Below are positions 52,035 to 60,095 of a stretch of 64,000 bases of DNA, piece by piece. Each line of letters opens with the position of its first letter. Within the stretch, counting starts at the first letter, position 1. The stretch is from Endozoicomonas sp. NE40 (GTDB taxonomy: Bacteria; Pseudomonadota; Gammaproteobacteria; Pseudomonadales; Endozoicomonadaceae), in the NCBI RefSeq assembly GCF_040549045.1, contig NZ_JBEWTB010000002.1:2432001-2496000 (forward strand). Reading direction: 5' to 3'. The notes beneath the pieces are model-generated. The model was not told the origin of the DNA. It saw nothing but the letters and a program-made list of their open reading frames with translations, and made no database searches. Position numbers and translations under genes: made by a program.

Positions 52035-54833
52035 ATGACTATGTCAGAACCATTGCCAGAACAAGAGTCAGAAGCAGTTTTAGAACAAGAGTCAGAAGGC
52101 ACTTCCAGGCAAGAGACAGCCCCGCTGATTCTTGTTGATGGCTCTTCCTACCTTTATCGTGCATTCCATGCGTCTGAACGGGCCAACCTGCGAACCTCAG
52201 ATGGTCAGCCGACCGGTGCAATCCGGGTAATGACCAATATGCTGCGCAAGTTGAGCAATGAATACCCCGGCAGCACCGTCGTGGTGATTTTTGATGCCAA
52301 GGGGAAAACCTTCCGTCATGACATGTACTCCGACTACAAGGCTACCCGTAAGCCCATGCCGGATGATCTGCGCTCCCAGGTTCAGCCGATTCACGATATT
52401 GTTCGTGCGCTGGGCATGCCGTTGCTGATGATTGAAGGCGTTGAGGCGGACGATGTCATTGGAACCCTTGCCCGCGAAGCAACAGAAAAGCAGGTGGATA
52501 CTATCATTTCCACCGGTGATAAGGATATTGCCCAGCTGGTTTCCGAACATGTCACCCTGATCGACACCATGAAAAACGAAGCCACCGACCTGGCCGGGGT
52601 GGTGGATAAGTTTGGCATTCCAGCCCACCTGATTGTGGATTACCTTGCCCTGATGGGCGATTCCAGCGATAACATTCCGGGCATGCCGGGGGTCGGGCAA
52701 AAGACGGCTCTGGCGCTTTTGCAGGGGATTGGCAGTATTGATGATATTGCTGAGCGATTGGAAGAGGTTCCGGCACTGGGCTTCCGTGGCAGTAAAAACT
52801 TTGCCGCCAAGTTTGCTGAACATAAAGACGTGGTGCTGTTATCCCGTGAACTGGCCACTATCAAAACGGATGTTGAACTGTCTGCCAGTGTGGACAACCT
52901 GAAAGCTGACCCGATCGACAAAGAAGCATTGCTGGCGTTATTTCAGCAGTTTGAGTTCCGGTCCATGATCGCTGAACTGGACAGCGACGCAGAAGGTGCG
53001 GCAGAAGCCCAGACACCAAAGGCTGAAGCCAGCTATGACAAGGTTTTGACTGAAGCTGAGTTCAGGCACTGGCTGGAGCAGCTGAACAACGCAGAGCTGT
53101 TTGCCTTTGATACTGAAACCACCAGTCTGGATTATATGGTGGCAGAGCTGGTGGGTGTTTCCTTTGCTGTTGAACCGGGTAAAGCGGCTTATGTACCGGT
53201 AGCTCACGATTATATGGGCGCGCCTGAGCAGTTGGACCGCGACTGGGTGCTGGAGCAGCTGAAACCGTTGCTGGAAAGTGACAGGAAGAAAAAAGTCGGA
53301 CAGAACCTGAAGTATGATCAGAGTGTTCTGGCTCGCTACGGTATCCATTTGAAAGGCATTGCCTTTGATACCATGCTGGAGTCGTACGTATTCAATTCCA
53401 CGGCAACCCGCCACGATATGGACAGCCTGGCTGACAAATACCTTGGTCATCAATGTACGTCTTTTGAAGACATTGCCGGCAAGGGTAAAAAACAACTGAC
53501 GTTTAACCAGATCGAACTGGAGAAAGCCTCGCCTTATGCGGCGGAAGACGCCGATATCACCCTGCGTCTGCATCAGGCACTTTATCCGGGGCTGGAATCC
53601 GAACCTTCACTTGGCAAAGTGTTCCATGACATTGAGATGCCGCTGGTGGATATTATCTCGCGCATGGAGCGCAATGGTGCGAAAGTCGACGGGGCTTTGC
53701 TGGCAAAGCAGAGCATGGAGATCGGAGAACGACTGAAAGAGCTGGAACGTCAGGCCCATGAAATGGCGGGTGAACCGTTCAATCTGGCGTCTCCAAAGCA
53801 GTTGCAGGCTTTGTTGTTTGAAAAGCTGGGGCTGCCCGTCATCAAGAAAACTCCCAAGGGGCAACCATCCACAGCGGAAGAGGTGTTGCAGGAGCTGGCG
53901 CTGGATTACCCTCTGCCGAAACTGTTGATTGAGCACCGGGGGCTGAGCAAACTGAAGTCGACTTACACCGACAAACTGCCACAGATGATCAACCCAGGAA
54001 CCGGGCGTATTCATACGTCGTATCATCAGGCGGTGACGGCTACCGGACGCTTGTCGTCTTCTGACCCTAACCTGCAGAATATTCCGATTCGTACGGAAGA
54101 AGGCCGCAGGGTTCGACAGGCGTTTGTTGCGCCCGAGGGCTATAAACTCATTGCTGCGGACTACTCCCAGATTGAATTACGGATTATGGCACACCTCTCT
54201 GGCGACAGAGGCTTGCTGGAAGCCTTTGCCAACGGGCTGGATATCCACAAAGCTACGGCTTCGGAAGTATTTGGAGTTGATCTGGACGATGTCACCTCTG
54301 AACAGCGGCGGAGTGCCAAGGCGATTAACTTTGGCCTGATCTATGGTATGTCTTCGTTCGGATTATCGAAACAGCTGAATATTTCCAGAAAGTCAGCTCA
54401 GGAATACATTGACCTGTATTTTGACCGCTATCCGGGTGTACTCCGTTATATGGAAACCACCAAAGAGAGCGCCCGTGAAAAAGGGTATGTTGAAACCCTG
54501 TTTGGTCGCCGTCTCTACCTGCCGGAAATTAACGCCCGTAACGGTATGCGCCGCCAGGGCGCTGAACGTACTGCTATCAATGCCCCGATGCAAGGGACGG
54601 CAGCCGATATCATCAAACGCGCGATGATTGATGTTGACCAATGGCTGATGGAAAGCGGTCTGGATGCCCGTATGATTATGCAGGTACACGATGAACTGGT
54701 ACTGGAAGTCGCTGAAAGTGATCTGGAAGCGGCTTGTAGAGGGGTTGAGGAGAAAATGTCTCAGGCGGCTTCTCTGGATGTACCACTACTGGTCGAAGCG
54801 GGTGTTGGCGACAACTGGGATGAAGCCCACTAG
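52035..54833 (+). CDS. polA: DNA polymerase I
   Basis: All three parts are intact. The 5' nuclease (residues 30-310) has LVDGSSYLYRAFHA, STGDKDIAQLV and GDSSDNIPGMPGVGQKTA. The 3'-5' exonuclease has FAFDTETTSLD, NLKYDQSVL and YAAEDADITL, so proofreading residues are present. The polymerase has DYSQIELRIMAHLS, RRSAKAINFGLIYGMSSFGL and QVHDELVLEV. The 932-residue length is normal. The first 30 residues are Glu/Gln-rich and variable. It lies just upstream of three small-RNA genes and engB. Confidence 0.97.
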   Translation: MTMSEPLPEQESEAVLEQESEGTSRQETAPLILVDGSSYLYRAFHASERANLRTSDGQPTGAIRVMTNMLRKLSNEYPGSTVVVIFDAKGKTFRHDMYSDYKATRKPMPDDLRSQVQPIHDIVRALGMPLLMIEGVEADDVIGTLAREATEKQVDTIISTGDKDIAQLVSEHVTLIDTMKNEATDLAGVVDKFGIPAHLIVDYLALMGDSSDNIPGMPGVGQKTALALLQGIGSIDDIAERLEEVPALGFRGSKNFAAKFAEHKDVVLLSRELATIKTDVELSASVDNLKADPIDKEALLALFQQFEFRSMIAELDSDAEGAAEAQTPKAEASYDKVLTEAEFRHWLEQLNNAELFAFDTETTSLDYMVAELVGVSFAVEPGKAAYVPVAHDYMGAPEQLDRDWVLEQLKPLLESDRKKKVGQNLKYDQSVLARYGIHLKGIAFDTMLESYVFNSTATRHDMDSLADKYLGHQCTSFEDIAGKGKKQLTFNQIELEKASPYAAEDADITLRLHQALYPGLESEPSLGKVFHDIEMPLVDIISRMERNGAKVDGALLAKQSMEIGERLKELERQAHEMAGEPFNLASPKQLQALLFEKLGLPVIKKTPKGQPSTAEEVLQELALDYPLPKLLIEHRGLSKLKSTYTDKLPQMINPGTGRIHTSYHQAVTATGRLSSSDPNLQNIPIRTEEGRRVRQAFVAPEGYKLIAADYSQIELRIMAHLSGDRGLLEAFANGLDIHKATASEVFGVDLDDVTSEQRRSAKAINFGLIYGMSSFGLSKQLNISRKSAQEYIDLYFDRYPGVLRYMETTKESAREKGYVETLFGRRLYLPEINARNGMRRQGAERTAINAPMQGTAADIIKRAMIDVDQWLMESGLDARMIMQVHDELVLEVAESDLEAACRGVEEKMSQAASLDVPLLVEAGVGDNWDEAH

Positions 54834-54984
54834 GCAGAAACTCATTAAGCAGAATCTCACCAAGCAAGAGTATGCAGGTGCAGTCAGGAGATTTGTAAGG
54901 TTTTTGTAAGGATGAAAAAAGCCGGGAACTAATCTCTGAACGACTTGTCTTAGATAGTAACAGTCACGTTTAGTGGCTTGTTTA

Positions 54985-55081
54985 CTCCTTGTGTGTTTAG
55001 TGTTGGCAAAGCAGTGGCTGTTCCCCTGCAGACCACTGCGATCAACCAGCTTCCTTCCCCCAAAGGTAGCTGGTTTTTTTT
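54985..55081 (+). ncRNA. Tandem small RNA 1 in the polA-engB interval
   Basis: The transcript is inferred from structure. It has a shared 5' block (CTCC plus TTGTGTGTTTAGTGTTGG), then a 7-bp hairpin at 55011-55039 (GCAGTGG / CCACTGC, loop with TTCCCC), then a Rho-independent terminator at 55044-55081 (AACCAGCT / AGCTGGTT with an inner CCTT / AAGG and eight T). About 97 nt. The position downstream of polA matches Spot 42 (spf) in enterics and ErsA in Pseudomonas. No clear sigma70 promoter was recognised, although TTGTCTTA occurs 42 bases upstream. Confidence 0.75.
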
Positions 55082-55162
55082 GCCCTGAAAAAAATTCAAA
55101 AAAATTTTGAACTTTTCTAAATAACGGTTGTCTTAAGTAATGCAGGAGGGAAACTTTCTGCA

Positions 55163-55264
55163 TTCCTTGTGTGTTTAGTGTTGGCATTAACGGGCAGTCT
55201 GACGTTCCCCAACAACAGACTGTCATCACCAGCTATCGGTCCCCACTGGTAGCTGGTTTTTTTT
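55163..55264 (+). ncRNA. Tandem small RNA 2 in the polA-engB interval
   Basis: The same layout as copy 1: identical 22-base block at 55165-55186, a 7-bp hairpin at 55195-55222 (CAGTCTG / CAGACTG, loop with TTCCCC) and a terminator at 55228-55264 (ACCAGCTA / TAGCTGGT, then eight T). The hairpin sequences differ from copy 1 but pairing is kept, which is compensatory change. TTGTCTTA lies 37 bases upstream of the shared block. Confidence 0.75.
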
Positions 55265-55423
55265 GTCCATATATACGACGACTGTTTGTTTTTTACATGG
55301 TTGTCTGGATAAAGCTTTTCTCTTTTTTGTCGATTTCTTACTCTATGACCCACTTTTTTTGAACTATTCAGAAAAACGCTGGTCTGAGGTTGTGTAAGGA
55401 GACAAATGCTCTTCTTACACCAA

Positions 55424-55509
55424 CTCCTTGTGTGTTTAGTGTTGGCAAATACTCCGTTATCGGAGCTTTAAACTCCAGTTCCCCTCCCCCGGGAACTGGA
55501 GTTTTTTTT
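55424..55509 (+). ncRNA. Tandem small RNA 3 in the polA-engB interval
   Basis: The same 22-base block at 55426-55447, then a shorter hairpin (CTCCG-ttat-CGGAG, 55452-55465) and a strong 13-bp terminator stem at 55471-55503 (AACTCCAGTTCCC / GGGAACTGGAGTT) with eight T. It ends a few bases before the stop of the convergent engB, whose transcript it may also limit. Confidence 0.75.
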
Positions 55510-55511
55510 GC

Positions 55512-56189
55512 TTACTCTTCGGAAGCTTCTACATCATCATCTGCCTCTTCATCGAAAAAGGCTTCGTCTTCAACACCCAGCCAGGTATCGAGGTGGTGAG
55601 CCAGCTCGGTAACACCGGTTTTTTTCAGGGAAGAAAATAGCTGAACGGTTACCTGGTCATACTCTCTGACTTCATTTTTAAGCTTGTTCAGAGCCTGTTT
55701 GCCTACACCGGATTTCAGCTTGTCTGCCTTGGTCAGAAGGATACGAAGTGGCATATGGGACTGGATGCTCCACTGCAGGATCATCCGGTCAAACTCTTTC
55801 ATCGGGTGGCGAATATCAACGAGCAGCACAACACCTGCCAGTGATTCACGGTTGGTCAGGTAGTCATCCAGATGCTTTTGCCATTTAATTTTCATGGCTT
55901 CAGGCACTTTGGCGTAACCGTAACCTGGCAGGTCAACAAGGTATCGATTTTCTTCTATTGCAAAGAAGTTGATCAGCTGCGTCCGTCCTGGTGTTTTACT
56001 GGTTCTTGCCAGCTTGGATGAACCCGTCAGGGCATTAAGGGCGCTGGACTTTCCTGCATTAGATCGACCGGCAAATGCCACTTCGCGGGCATTATCCGGT
56101 GGACACTGCTTCAGGGTGGGCGCACTCGTCACGAATTGCGCTTTACGATAATTCAGGTGACGGGGAGTTGTATTATTTGTTTCAGTCAT
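55512..56189 (-). CDS. engB: Ribosome-biogenesis GTPase EngB (YihA/YsxC)
   Basis: A TRAFAC GTPase needed for 50S ribosome assembly. G1 is FAGRSNAGKSSALNAL, the switch region KTPGRTQLINFF, G3 DLPGYGYAKVP and G4 LLTKADKL. The last 20 or so residues form an acidic tail (FFDEEADDDVEASEE). The 225-residue length is near normal. It is convergent with polA and the three sRNAs. Confidence 0.95.
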   Translation of the reverse strand: MTETNNTTPRHLNYRKAQFVTSAPTLKQCPPDNAREVAFAGRSNAGKSSALNALTGSSKLARTSKTPGRTQLINFFAIEENRYLVDLPGYGYAKVPEAMKIKWQKHLDDYLTNRESLAGVVLLVDIRHPMKEFDRMILQWSIQSHMPLRILLTKADKLKSGVGKQALNKLKNEVREYDQVTVQLFSSLKKTGVTELAHHLDTWLGVEDEAFFDEEADDDVEASEE

Positions 56190-56280
56190 GGGGCTTGTTC
56201 TGGTCGCAGACTCGGTAAGTGTTTATACTAGTCAGCGTTTCGGGGTATATGCAGCCTTTGGCTGCTGCGATTGTGTCATC

Positions 56281-56494
56281 TAAGTACTCAGCCGTATGGA
56301 ATCGAATATTTCTGGCTTATTGGGCAGGTGCTATGCAAGGCGCAACGGCGGGAGCATAGCAAGCTATGTGACCAGAGTTGCAACGCAGTCACGACTGCAT
56401 GGATGCAGGAGATAGGGCAACGCAGGAGCAGTTGCCGGGAGCGCCTGAACAATGAGTCAGAAAATATGATTTCATATGGTTGGGTACTTATAAG
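56281..56494. mobile_element. MITE-like element with 10-bp target duplication
   Basis: About 41-bp imperfect inverted repeats form the ends: 56281-56322 (TAAGTACTCAGCCGTATGG...) and 56450-56490 (...CCATATG-type end GGTTGGGTACTTA), matching at roughly four of five positions. TTGTGTCATC occurs directly on both sides (56271-56280 and 56495-56504), as expected for a target-site duplication. The interior has no protein-coding frame of note. This is the pattern of a non-autonomous element moved by a transposase encoded elsewhere. It lies between the divergent engB and cytochrome c4 genes. Confidence 0.8.
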
Positions 56495-56619
56495 TTGTGT
56501 CATCCAAAATCTCTCTCAGGAGATTCGGAAACGCTGATTATAACAAACAGTATTTCTGTATGGTTTGGCCAGAATAATAACAGCCATTGTTGGCAAGTGC
56601 CGTAGCTGGGTCAGGGGTA

Positions 56620-57237
56620 ATGAAAAAAATCATTCTCAGTCTCTTAGTTCCATTGGGTGTCTCATTAGGTGTTTCAGGGTTGGCGTTTGCGAAAGGAGAC
56701 GCAGAAGCCGGTAAGGCAAAAGCAACTACCTGTACAGCCTGTCACGGGGCGACAGGAGTCAGCGCTACTCCCAACTATCCCAATATTGCCGGTCAGGGGG
56801 AGCGTTACCTGATCAAGCAGATAAAAGAAATAAAATCGGGCGTACGAAGTGTGCCGGAAATGACTCCATTTGTTGCCAAACTTTCCGACCAGGATATTGA
56901 AGATATCTCTGCGTTTTATGCCAGCCAGACAGCCGCTAAAGGTGTAGCTGATCCGGAAAAAGTGGCGCTGGGTGAAAAACTGTTCCGCTTTGGTGACGCC
57001 AAAAAAGCCATACCGGCATGCAGTGCCTGTCATTCACCAACCGGTCAGGGCAACTTTCTGGCAGGTTTCCCGCATATCTCCGGACAGCATCCGGCATACA
57101 CCGAGAAACAGCTGAAGGAGTTCCGGGAAGGTATTCGGGTTAACGATGGTGACTCTAAAACCATGCGTATGGTTGCTGAAAAGCTCAGTAATAAGGAAGT
57201 TGAAGCTTTGGCCAGTTATATCAGCGGACTTCAGTAA
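56620..57237 (+). CDS. Diheme cytochrome c4
   Basis: A periplasmic electron carrier made of two similar cytochrome c domains. The signal peptide is MKKIILSLLVPLGVSLGVSGLAFA. Heme sites are TCTACHGATG (domain 1) and ACSACHSPTG (domain 2), each with a later Met ligand (EMTPFVAKL and KTMRMVAEKL). It probably feeds terminal oxidases such as the Cox enzyme in this window. The start at 56620 has AGGGG upstream. It is followed by dsbA as in Pseudomonas. Confidence 0.92.
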   Translation: MKKIILSLLVPLGVSLGVSGLAFAKGDAEAGKAKATTCTACHGATGVSATPNYPNIAGQGERYLIKQIKEIKSGVRSVPEMTPFVAKLSDQDIEDISAFYASQTAAKGVADPEKVALGEKLFRFGDAKKAIPACSACHSPTGQGNFLAGFPHISGQHPAYTEKQLKEFREGIRVNDGDSKTMRMVAEKLSNKEVEALASYISGLQ

Positions 57238-57357
57238 GTCTTATTGGGCTAAAGGGTCTATGCTGTTCTCTGGTAAAAACAGAAGACCGGACGTCGCAGG
57301 CTAGCCCGAAAGCTGGTAAGTCAGACGGGGAAGAAGCTGCACTGGCAGGAGTTCTTG

Positions 57358-58122
57358 ATGAAAAAAATAATTCGAAGCTTTTGGATAATGGCTTTACTGC
57401 TTCCAGTTTTGCTACAGGCGGCACCCCTTAAGAAAGCCCAGGAGGTTACAGAAGCCAGGGAAGTTAAGGAATCCAGGGATTATGAGGAAGGTAGAGACTA
57501 CCGTCTGCTTAAATCGCCTGTTCAGACTTCTGTTGGCCCTGACCGTATCGAAGTAGCAGAAGTATTCTGGTACGGCTGCCCCCACTGTTACAGCCTTGAC
57601 AAGGTTGTGAATGAATGGAAACCCAAACTTGCCAAAGAGGCTAAGCTTGTTCGGGTTCCTGGTTTTTTTGGCCCCAACCTCTGGCAAACTCATGCGCAAC
57701 TCTATTACACGCTAGAAAGCCTTTTTCCGGATGAAAAGTTACTTGACTCCGTTCACGACGCAGTATTCCGGCAGGTTCAGGAAACCAATAACCGCTTGAC
57801 CAATGAGAAGGAAATGACAGATTACCTGAGTCAGCATTACAAAGTGGACAAAGAAAAGTTTCTGTCTTACTACAACTCATTTGGTGTAAAAAATCTGCTG
57901 AATCAGGCGTCTTCCAAGGTTCGTGGCTATCAGTTAACGGGTGTACCAGCCCTGGTTGTTGATGGGCGATTTGTTATTGAGCCAAAGGTAGGCCTGGAAA
58001 AAATGCCTGAAATTGCTGATTTTCTGATCCAGAAGGTTAGTACTGAGCGCGCTGAAGCTAAAGCGAAGAAAGCTCCCGTAACCAGCCAGCCCGTTAAGGA
58101 TCAGAACGTTAAAGTAAAGTAA
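57358..58122 (+). CDS. dsbA: Periplasmic thiol:disulfide interchange protein DsbA
   Basis: Introduces disulfides into secreted proteins. A signal peptide (MKKIIRSFWIMALLLPVLLQA) precedes a charged linker. The active site CPHC is in VEVFWYGCPHCYSL-like EVFWYGCPHCYSLDK, with the cis-Pro loop LTGVPALVV. The C-terminus is extended and Lys-rich (AEAKAKKAPVTSQP). At 254 residues it is somewhat longer than E. coli DsbA because of this tail and the N-terminal linker. Confidence 0.93.
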   Translation: MKKIIRSFWIMALLLPVLLQAAPLKKAQEVTEAREVKESRDYEEGRDYRLLKSPVQTSVGPDRIEVAEVFWYGCPHCYSLDKVVNEWKPKLAKEAKLVRVPGFFGPNLWQTHAQLYYTLESLFPDEKLLDSVHDAVFRQVQETNNRLTNEKEMTDYLSQHYKVDKEKFLSYYNSFGVKNLLNQASSKVRGYQLTGVPALVVDGRFVIEPKVGLEKMPEIADFLIQKVSTERAEAKAKKAPVTSQPVKDQNVKVK

Positions 58123-58197
58123 TTGTTACGGTTATGGGATAGTCGATAAACCTTGGGGTAAGCTTAAGAAAGAGTCTGTAACGTTCGGATATCACCG

Positions 58198-59070
58198 ATG
58201 CCGATAAGAACCCTTAAGGGAGCTATTGCTGCCAGTTTACGAAGACGCAGCAAGTCTCCTCAGGCTGTTGCCTGCAGTGAACTCGATTATTTTCCTGTGA
58301 GCTTTAATAAACATCAGTGCCTGCGACTTCTCAGCTTTAACATTCAGGTGGGTATCAATACCCAGCAATATCGCCACTACCTTACCCGTAGCTGGCAGCA
58401 CGTTTTACCTCATGCCAAACGTGTCCATAACCTCAACTCTATCGCTTCTGTTTTGCCTGATTTCGATATTGTTGCTTTGCAGGAAGTCGATGGCGGCAGC
58501 TTGCGCAGCGGCTTTGTGAATCAGACCGAATACCTTGCACTCAGAGGGCGATTTCCTTACTGGTACCAGCAGTTGAACCGCAACCTGGGTAAGTTTGCCC
58601 AGCACAGTAATGGACTTCTAAGCCGTTACAAGCCTGCAAGTCTCGAAGATCACAAATTGCCGGGTATCATTCCCGGACGTGGTGCTATTGTTGCGGAATA
58701 TGGTCAGGGACGGGATACGCTGCTGGTGGTTATGATGCACCTTGCGCTGAGTCGCCGGACCCGTGACATTCAACTGTCCTATATTCGTGAGTTGGTGCAG
58801 TCGTACCGACACGTTGTACTGATGGGGGATATGAACACTCATGCAGAGCAACTGTTAAATCAGTCCCCGCTGAGAGGAAGTGGCTTACAGGCTGCGCACT
58901 GGGAACAAAACACTTTCCCCAGCTGGAAACCCCATAAATCCCTTGATCATATTCTTGTCAGCCAGTCACTGCTGGTGAACAAAATGGAAGTACTGAATAT
59001 ACCCATTTCCGACCATCTGCCAGTTGCCGTTGAAATAGAAGTTCCGGATAGTGTTCAGTTGAGGAAATAA
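58198..59070 (+). CDS. Endonuclease/exonuclease/phosphatase-family protein
   Basis: An EEP-fold metal-dependent hydrolase. Core motifs in order are LLSFNIQVG, DIVALQEVDGGS, VVMMHLALSRRTRD, VLMGDMNTHAEQ, LDHILVSQ and ISDHLPVAVEI. No signal peptide is visible. The family includes nucleases and phosphodiesterases, so the substrate is unknown. Its place after cytochrome c4 and dsbA matches Pseudomonas gene order. Confidence 0.85.
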   Translation: MPIRTLKGAIAASLRRRSKSPQAVACSELDYFPVSFNKHQCLRLLSFNIQVGINTQQYRHYLTRSWQHVLPHAKRVHNLNSIASVLPDFDIVALQEVDGGSLRSGFVNQTEYLALRGRFPYWYQQLNRNLGKFAQHSNGLLSRYKPASLEDHKLPGIIPGRGAIVAEYGQGRDTLLVVMMHLALSRRTRDIQLSYIRELVQSYRHVVLMGDMNTHAEQLLNQSPLRGSGLQAAHWEQNTFPSWKPHKSLDHILVSQSLLVNKMEVLNIPISDHLPVAVEIEVPDSVQLRK

Positions 59071-59109
59071 AGCAAATCTTCTGTGGAACGGGTGTCAGAC
59101 TGATAAAAA

Positions 59110-59155
59110 AAGGTCTGGCATCGAGGGGGAAGGAGGAGGGGTGATGCCAGACCTT
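59110..59155. terminator. 13-bp perfect hairpin with purine loop and minus-strand T-run
   Basis: AAGGTCTGGCATC and GATGCCAGACCTT pair perfectly around a 20-base loop of G and A plus a final T. On the minus strand the stem is followed by seven T (A-run 59105-59111), a proper Rho-independent terminator with a C-rich loop. On the plus strand there is no T-run. It may end the gene at 58198 poorly, or end an unseen minus-strand RNA. Confidence 0.55.
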
Positions 59156-59185
59156 AACAAATTCCAACCAGAAGTCAGGGAGTAA
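59144..59185 (+). CDS. Possible 13-residue leader peptide
   Basis: ATG at 59144 follows a perfect AAGGAGG (59130-59136) at seven bases' spacing and reads MPDLNKFQPEVRE, then TAA. The start codon lies in the 3' arm of the hairpin at 59110-59155 and the ribosome binding site in its loop, so translation would depend on folding. A perfect 8-bp palindrome follows at 59191-59209. No regulated gene is obvious; the NadD-like gene starts 330 bases on. Confidence 0.25.
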   Translation: MPDLNKFQPEVRE

Positions 59186-59190
59186 TTGAT

Positions 59191-59209
59191 GGGGAGTATA
59201 TTACTCCCC
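59191..59209. promoter_or_regulatory. Palindrome GGGGAGTA-tat-TACTCCCC
   Basis: A perfect 8+3+8 inverted repeat; a related half-site (CAGGGAGTAAT) lies at 59176-59186. It could be an operator or a small hairpin. The rest of the 445-base gap (59071-59515) shows no supportable gene. Confidence 0.35.
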
Positions 59210-59515
59210 TGAAAATTGATTTGTATCAGTATATTTGTGTTGTCTGATAAGTAATCAAACTGATTAAGGCTGTTTTTCCTGTCAAGCTGCAAAAGCGGTA
59301 TTTCAAAGCTGATAATCGTATATTGTTGACTGAAATCAACAACATGAAGGGCTTTATAGTTTTTTTGACCACAATAAATACGCTGAAAAAATATTTCGAT
59401 CAGCTGCATTAGTTACTTATAAGATGTTTGTTTTGCGAAGCCCAGGTATCCGGAAGAGATCATTAGAAACAAAAGCAGATGATAGAATAGAGTACAAACT
59501 TCTGGATGAGACAGT

Positions 59516-60085
59516 ATGAATCCAATAAAAATCGGAGTATTCGGCTCTGCTTTTAATCCCCCTACTCTCGGGCATCAGGACGTTCTGAGTCAGGCTGCCG
59601 GTCATTTTGACCGGATTCTTCTGGTGCCGTCAGCTTCTCATGCTTTTTCCAAAAAGTTGCTGCCTTTTGCTGAGCGGGTAGCCATGCTGCAATGTTTTTT
59701 GAGAGAAGCTCTGGTTTCGGACTGTGAACTGGAACTCTGCACGCTTGAAGAAACTCTGCTGAGAAATAACCCCGATACGCCAGTGTATACTTTTGATCTG
59801 ATGGAAGCGCTGGAGCAGCAATATGGCGAAGAGGTAGAGCTTGGTTTTATTCGCGGGCCGGACAACGCTGACCCTGCTACCTGGAACCGGTTCTATAAGG
59901 CTCAGGAAATAGAGCAACGCTGGAAGCTGTTTACAGCACAGGAAAGGCGTTCGATTCGAAGCAGCCTGGTACGGGAACTAACAGCTTCGGTAACATCGGA
60001 CGATAACAGAAAAAAGGTGCTGGATGGTTTGCTGCATCCATCCGTACGTGACTACATTCTGACCAATAAACTCTATCAGGTCTGA
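59516..60085 (+). CDS. NadD-like nicotinate-nucleotide adenylyltransferase family protein
   Basis: A nucleotidyltransferase of the NMNAT/NadD fold. The nucleotide-binding start GVFGSAFNPPTLGHQDVL has the family T/HxGH motif (TLGH). FIRGPDNADPATWNRFYKAQEI and the C-terminal RRSIRSSLVREL followed by LLHPSVRDYI match the ISSTxIR-type region and the end of NadD. The canonical nadD lies beside rlmH or proA in most relatives, so this may be a second copy with a related role. The NudF gene follows after 10 bases, suggesting joint action in NAD or ADP-ribose metabolism. Confidence 0.7.
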   Translation: MNPIKIGVFGSAFNPPTLGHQDVLSQAAGHFDRILLVPSASHAFSKKLLPFAERVAMLQCFLREALVSDCELELCTLEETLLRNNPDTPVYTFDLMEALEQQYGEEVELGFIRGPDNADPATWNRFYKAQEIEQRWKLFTAQERRSIRSSLVRELTASVTSDDNRKKVLDGLLHPSVRDYILTNKLYQV

Positions 60086-60095
60086 CAAAGCATTT

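Noticed and set aside
55148..55161. GG-N10-GC pattern upstream of sRNA 2, considered as a sigma54 promoter.
   Set aside because: The flanking consensus (TGGCAC, TTGCA) is poor and the pattern is missing upstream of copies 1 and 3.
54987..55447. Three repeats of an identical 22-base sequence, considered as a CRISPR array.
   Set aside because: Spacing is 178 and 261 bases, far beyond spacer length, each copy is followed by its own terminator, and no cas genes are present.
59123..59142. G-rich loop considered as a G-quadruplex.
   Set aside because: Only two of the four G-runs have three or more G, and the stem pairing is a simpler explanation.
59095..59409. 104-residue minus-strand frame.
   Set aside because: It spans the terminator hairpin and palindrome, has no family, and lacks a ribosome binding site.
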